DNA from: Acidobacteria bacterium bin61
GTDB lineage: Bacteria > Acidobacteriota > Vicinamibacteria > Marinacidobacterales > Marinacidobacteraceae
Reading direction: 5' to 3'
Length of the DNA: 35,103 nucleotides
Assembly: GCA_002238705.1 (NCBI GenBank)
Contig: MPMW01000015.1
Span: forward strand, 1-35,103
This document shows positions 32,104-35,103 of this stretch, one piece after another. The position numbers were made by a program, and so were the translations under genes. The notes below the pieces were generated by a model that saw only the letters and a program-made list of their open reading frames with translations, searched no databases and was not told the origin of the DNA. How positions within the stretch are numbered: the first letter of the stretch is position 1; every line of letters starts with the position of its first letter.

Positions 32104-32612
32104 GCGCTTCGGGGGTGGGGCGCGTGTCCGGAAGAAGAGAGGGACGCTGAGAAGGTCGAACAGGGGCCCCACCCCCGAAGCGCCCGGCGCTTCGCGCCGC
32201 AAATCGAAACTCCCTCGCGCGCTGGCGCGCCCTTCGGCGAGTTCCGATTTGTCGTTACTTTCTTGTGAAAGGGGGTAACCCCCTTTCACACTTTCCCCCG
32301 AAATCGCCGACAGCGAACGGAGTTCGCTGCCATTTGTTCTTGTGCGCGTTCCGGCGGGACCATCTCCCGCACGCGGGGGGGTGATCCCGGAGATTGGCCC
32401 TGCGCGCTCTGCGGATCCTGGTCCCGCCTGCCGGCTTGAAGGCCGGCGTTCGCTTCAGGACGTTCTGTGAGGGCGGGTGGAGTGGTGGGGTCTCGACCGC
32501 CTCTCGGCGGTCGATGCCGGCTGGTTTCCGGAGCAGAGCGATAGCTCTGCGGAGACCCCTTGAGCACGAGGAATGGAAGACGGCGACAGCCGGCATCCAT
32601 TCCTCGTAGCTC
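32104..32612. repeat. Array of at least nine inverted repeats in a 576-base gene-free gap
   Basis: No gene is credible between 32096 and 32671. Inverted repeats in order (all +32000): 104-121/166-183, 18 bp perfect; 185-190/194-199, 6 bp; 200-212/239-251, 12 of 13, with GCGCGC/GCGCGC inside; 265-275/279-289, 11 bp perfect; 311-318/322-329, 8 bp; 353-362/419-428, 10 bp, with CCCGC/GCGGG and GATCC/GGATC inside; 430-435/442-447, 6 bp; 493-501/506-514, 9 bp; 533-539/544-550, 7 bp; 562-577/596-612, 16 bp with one bulge. GGGGTC (487-492) can also pair with GACCCC (554-559), closing two of the hairpins into a junction. The gap lies 3' of both convergent genes. Confidence 0.85.
32533..32612 (+). repeat. 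Two-hairpin module, copy B
   Basis: Hairpin 1 GCAGAGC-gata-GCTCTGC, linker GGAGACCCCTT, then hairpin 2: GAGC + ACGAGGAATGGA pairing with TCCATTCCTCGT + GCTC, one bulged A (32608) on the 3' side, and an apical CGGC-gaca-GCCG helix. The layout, linker and bulge position equal those of copy A at 22769-22848, whereas stem bases differ in pairs. Confidence 0.85.
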
Positions 32613-32671
32613 GGGAACCCGGCGCTCCGAACTCGGGCAGCGGGTGCCGGTCCCACGGCTGGCGGTTTGGG

Positions 32672-35080
32672 CTAGACCCCCGCTGCTTCCAGCTCGGTCA
32701 GTACCCGCTCCGGGCGGAGCGGCAGCCGCCGGATGCGCACTCCCGTCGCGTCATGGACCGCGTTTGCGATGGCCGCCGGCACCGGCTTGTGCGAGGGTTC
32801 GCCGGCTCCGTAGGGGCGGAGGTCCGGGCGGTCGGGGTTCGGGTCGCCGTTCACCACCACGATGTCGATGCGCTCGGGCGCGTCCCGGTGGGTGAGGGTC
32901 GGGTGCGTGCGCCAGTCGACGCTCGTGACCTTCTCGCCGTCGAACCGGACCTCCTCGAAAAGGGTCCGGCTGATCCCGTGGAGGAGGTTCCCCTGGATGG
33001 TGTTCTCCAGGCCGTCCGGGTTGATCACCAGGCCGCAGTCGTGGGCGCACACCATCCGCGGGACCCGCACCCGACCGGTCTCGCGGTCGACCTCGACTTC
33101 GGCGATCACCGCGATCGTGGTGCGGGCACGGTACGTGTAGGCGATGCCCCGCCCGGCGAGAAAGCGCCCGCCGCCGACCGTCCCGGGTGACGGCCGGGCG
33201 TCCCATCCGTAGGCCTTCGCGGCCGCTTCGACCACCGCGATCGAGCGTGCCCGGCGGAAAACCTCGTCGTCGTCGGTGGCGCCCCGCAGGAGGCGCAGCC
33301 GGAACGCGACCGGATCCATGTCCGCGGCCGCGGCCAGCTCGTCGATGAACGATTCCCCGGCGAACGTCGTCTGCGGGCCGTTGGGGTCGCGCAGGTTGCC
33401 GGTGCGGAGCGGCGTCTCGAAGACCAGCGGGAGGCGGACCGCCCGCGTCTCCTCGCGCCGGTTCGGGACGTGGTACATGTCGTCCGGCCCGCGGGCGCCC
33501 CCGGGGGACGGCCGCTCGGGCCGGAGCCCCATCAGTTGCGCGATGAGCACGGTCCGGGCCTGGTTGTAGCCGACGTGCGCGTAGTTCGCGATCCGGCCCT
33601 GATAGTCCAGCGCGACCAGGTTGCCGTCCGCGTCGAGCCCTCCCCGGAGGTCCATGGCGAAGGCGGGCCCCTTGGTGTCCCACGCCGTCTCCTCGTGCCG
33701 CATCCACTGCACCCGAACGGGACGGCCCAGCTCCTTTGCCAGGTACGCCGCCTCGAAGCCCGCGTCGTCCGCGGCCGTGCGGCCGTAGAGCTGCGGCCCC
33801 TCCATCCAGATCACCCGCACCTGCTCCGGCGGCATGCCCAGGAACTCCGCGATCCCGGTCCGGTGGCTGTACGGCTTCATGTCGTTGGTGTAGATCGTCA
33901 TCTGGCCGTCCGCAGGATCGGCCAGGGCGTGGGCGGGCCCGATCGCCGTGTGTCCCTGGAAGGGGACGTCGTAGGCGGCTTCGACCACGGTCGCGGCGGT
34001 CGCCAGCGCCCCGTCGGGATCTCCCTCGACCGGCGCCGCCCCGCGTCCTCCCGAGCCCGGCTCCGGCTCCGCACTCCGCAGATAGTCAAAGAGGTCGTCG
34101 GACGCCGGGAAGGGCGCCGTGGCCGGCTTCTCCCAGGTGACGGCGAGACGCCTTGCCGCCTCGATCGCCTGCTCTTCGCGCTCGCACACGACCGCGACGT
34201 AGTTGCCCTTGCTCACCACCCGGATGAGGCCGGGCACCTCGCTTACCGACGACTCGTCGATCCCCGTCAGCGTCGCGCCCGCGAAGGGCGGGCGCACGTT
34301 CCGGGCGTGAACCATCCCCGGGCGGCTGACGTCGACGGCCCACTCGAACGATCCGTCGACCTTGGCGGGGATGTCGTAGCGCGGGATCGACTGGCCGACG
34401 AGTTTCAGGTCCTGCACCGGCTTGATGCTCGCGACGCCGGTCGTCTGGTTGATGTTCGCGCCCGTCAGCGCGACGTCGAAGCGCCGCCCCCCGACCAGTT
34501 CGCCGTAGGTGACGGTCCGCGAGGGATCGCCGTGCACCGAGATGACGCCTTCGCTCACCCGGAGTTCCTCCACCGGCGCGCCGAAACGCTCCGACGCCAT
34601 CTCCAGCAGCACCCGCCGGGCCTCCGCCGCGATCCGGCGTCCGACCATCGCGTCGCGCTCGATCGCGTCCGAGCCACCCGAGCCGCCCTGGTCCACGGTC
34701 AGGTCGGTCCGTCCCATGACCACCGTGGCCCGGTCGAAGGCGAGGTCGAGCTCGTCGCACATCATCTGCCGGGTGGCGGTCCCGGTCCCCTGCCCGCCAT
34801 CGGTCTTGCCGACGTAGAACGTCGCGCTGCCGTCCTCGTGGACGGCCAGCCACGAGTCGAGCTGGAGGAAGTCGGGATCCGGATAGGCGCCGGACTCCGC
34901 CGGCTGGGAGCCGAAGGCCTGGCGGGCCGCCCCGGCCGCGCCCGCGGCGCTCAGGCCGAAGACGAAGAGTCCCGAGGTCTTGAGGAAATCGCGCCGGGAA
35001 GCGGTCCCGCCCCAGTGCGCGAGCGCGTGGTCGATGGATTCCGCGACCCGCGGGTCGGGGGCCGCGGGCCCGCCGTCCAC
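32672..35080 (-). CDS. Tat-exported xanthine dehydrogenase/isoquinoline oxidoreductase-type molybdopterin subunit
   Basis: Large molybdopterin-binding subunit of the xanthine oxidase family, most like the single-chain periplasmic (IorB-like) type. A twin-arginine signal ASRRDFLKTSGLFVFGLSAA lies near residues 27-46. Family landmarks: VGKTDGGQGTGTATRQMMCD, MGRTDLTVDQGGSGGSDAI, IPRYDIPAKVDGSFEWAVDV, DVPFQGHTAIGPAHALADP, CAHDCGLVINPDGLENTIQG and RPYGAGEPSHKPVPAAIANA, where the Glu of GEP is the expected catalytic base. It needs a small [2Fe-2S] partner, which would lie upstream beyond the window. GTG 35080 is the first start in the window, but the frame is open to the edge, so the true start may be outside. 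Substrate unknown. Confidence 0.9.
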   Translation of the reverse strand: MDGGPAAPDPRVAESIDHALAHWGGTASRRDFLKTSGLFVFGLSAAGAAGAARQAFGSQPAESGAYPDPDFLQLDSWLAVHEDGSATFYVGKTDGGQGTGTATRQMMCDELDLAFDRATVVMGRTDLTVDQGGSGGSDAIERDAMVGRRIAAEARRVLLEMASERFGAPVEELRVSEGVISVHGDPSRTVTYGELVGGRRFDVALTGANINQTTGVASIKPVQDLKLVGQSIPRYDIPAKVDGSFEWAVDVSRPGMVHARNVRPPFAGATLTGIDESSVSEVPGLIRVVSKGNYVAVVCEREEQAIEAARRLAVTWEKPATAPFPASDDLFDYLRSAEPEPGSGGRGAAPVEGDPDGALATAATVVEAAYDVPFQGHTAIGPAHALADPADGQMTIYTNDMKPYSHRTGIAEFLGMPPEQVRVIWMEGPQLYGRTAADDAGFEAAYLAKELGRPVRVQWMRHEETAWDTKGPAFAMDLRGGLDADGNLVALDYQGRIANYAHVGYNQARTVLIAQLMGLRPERPSPGGARGPDDMYHVPNRREETRAVRLPLVFETPLRTGNLRDPNGPQTTFAGESFIDELAAAADMDPVAFRLRLLRGATDDDEVFRRARSIAVVEAAAKAYGWDARPSPGTVGGGRFLAGRGIAYTYRARTTIAVIAEVEVDRETGRVRVPRMVCAHDCGLVINPDGLENTIQGNLLHGISRTLFEEVRFDGEKVTSVDWRTHPTLTHRDAPERIDIVVVNGDPNPDRPDLRPYGAGEPSHKPVPAAIANAVHDATGVRIRRLPLRPERVLTELEAAGV

Positions 35081-35103
35081 GGGGGTACCGGGCTTGCCGG
35101 CCG

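Noticed and set aside
32265..32289. Perfect GTGAAAGGGGG/CCCCCTTTCAC hairpin as a simple rho-independent terminator
   Set aside because: No T-tract follows on either strand (CTTTCCCCC on one side, AAGAAAG on the other); better explained as part of the hairpin array.

Overview
This is a GC-rich chromosomal window from a Gram-negative bacterium. It carries a complete elongasome operon, outer-membrane and periplasmic quality-control genes (a Do-type protease, a PpiD-like chaperone, a beta-barrel protein), Tat export and lipoprotein-type signal peptides. Gene content and order would fit Acidobacteriota or a neighbouring deep lineage, but nothing here fixes the phylum. Starts are often GTG or TTG, genes are tightly packed with 4-base ATGA/GTGA overlaps, and the one tRNA has an encoded CCA.

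Layout. 1-5.2 kb, mostly minus strand: the end of an amidase, then thiL, zapA, a small coiled-coil gene, rplT, rpmI, infC and thrS (transcribed thrS to thiL). 5.3-10.9 kb: tRNA-Val(GAC), a GspE/PilB-type ATPase whose frame stays open across the opposite-strand Na/Pi cotransporter gene, a Do/HtrA protease whose lipoprotein-type signal peptide lies in a different frame from its protease domain, and a beta-barrel protein behind a textbook sigma-54 promoter. 11.8-20.7 kb, minus strand: mreB, mreC, mreD, mrdA, rodA, an RNase G-type gene, an RsbW-like anti-sigma kinase and an inositol monophosphatase. 20.8-27.1 kb, plus strand: PpiD-like chaperone, STAS anti-sigma antagonist, moeA, moaC, a LarE-like sulfur transferase and a zinc-ribbon/metallo-beta-lactamase fusion. 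27.4-35.1 kb: tatA and an ornithine-cyclodeaminase-like gene (minus), nnr, tsaE and a sulfatase-fold pseudoenzyme (plus), and a Tat-exported xanthine-dehydrogenase-type molybdoenzyme subunit (minus) running to the window edge.

Functional links. The molybdenum-cofactor genes moeA and moaC, the sulfur transferase, tatA and a Tat-dependent molybdoenzyme occur within 12 kb. An RsbW-like kinase and an RsbV-like antagonist are about 10 kb apart and could form one partner-switching pair.

The least explained material is non-coding. Five intergenic regions hold diverged copies of a modular repeat of about 150-290 bases with pairing ends and a small central hairpin. A 510-base gap between two convergent genes holds at least nine mostly perfect inverted repeats. 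One two-hairpin module of that gap recurs 9.8 kb away with compensatory base changes in every helix, which argues for selection on a folded structure. These elements are the best candidate here for something undescribed.
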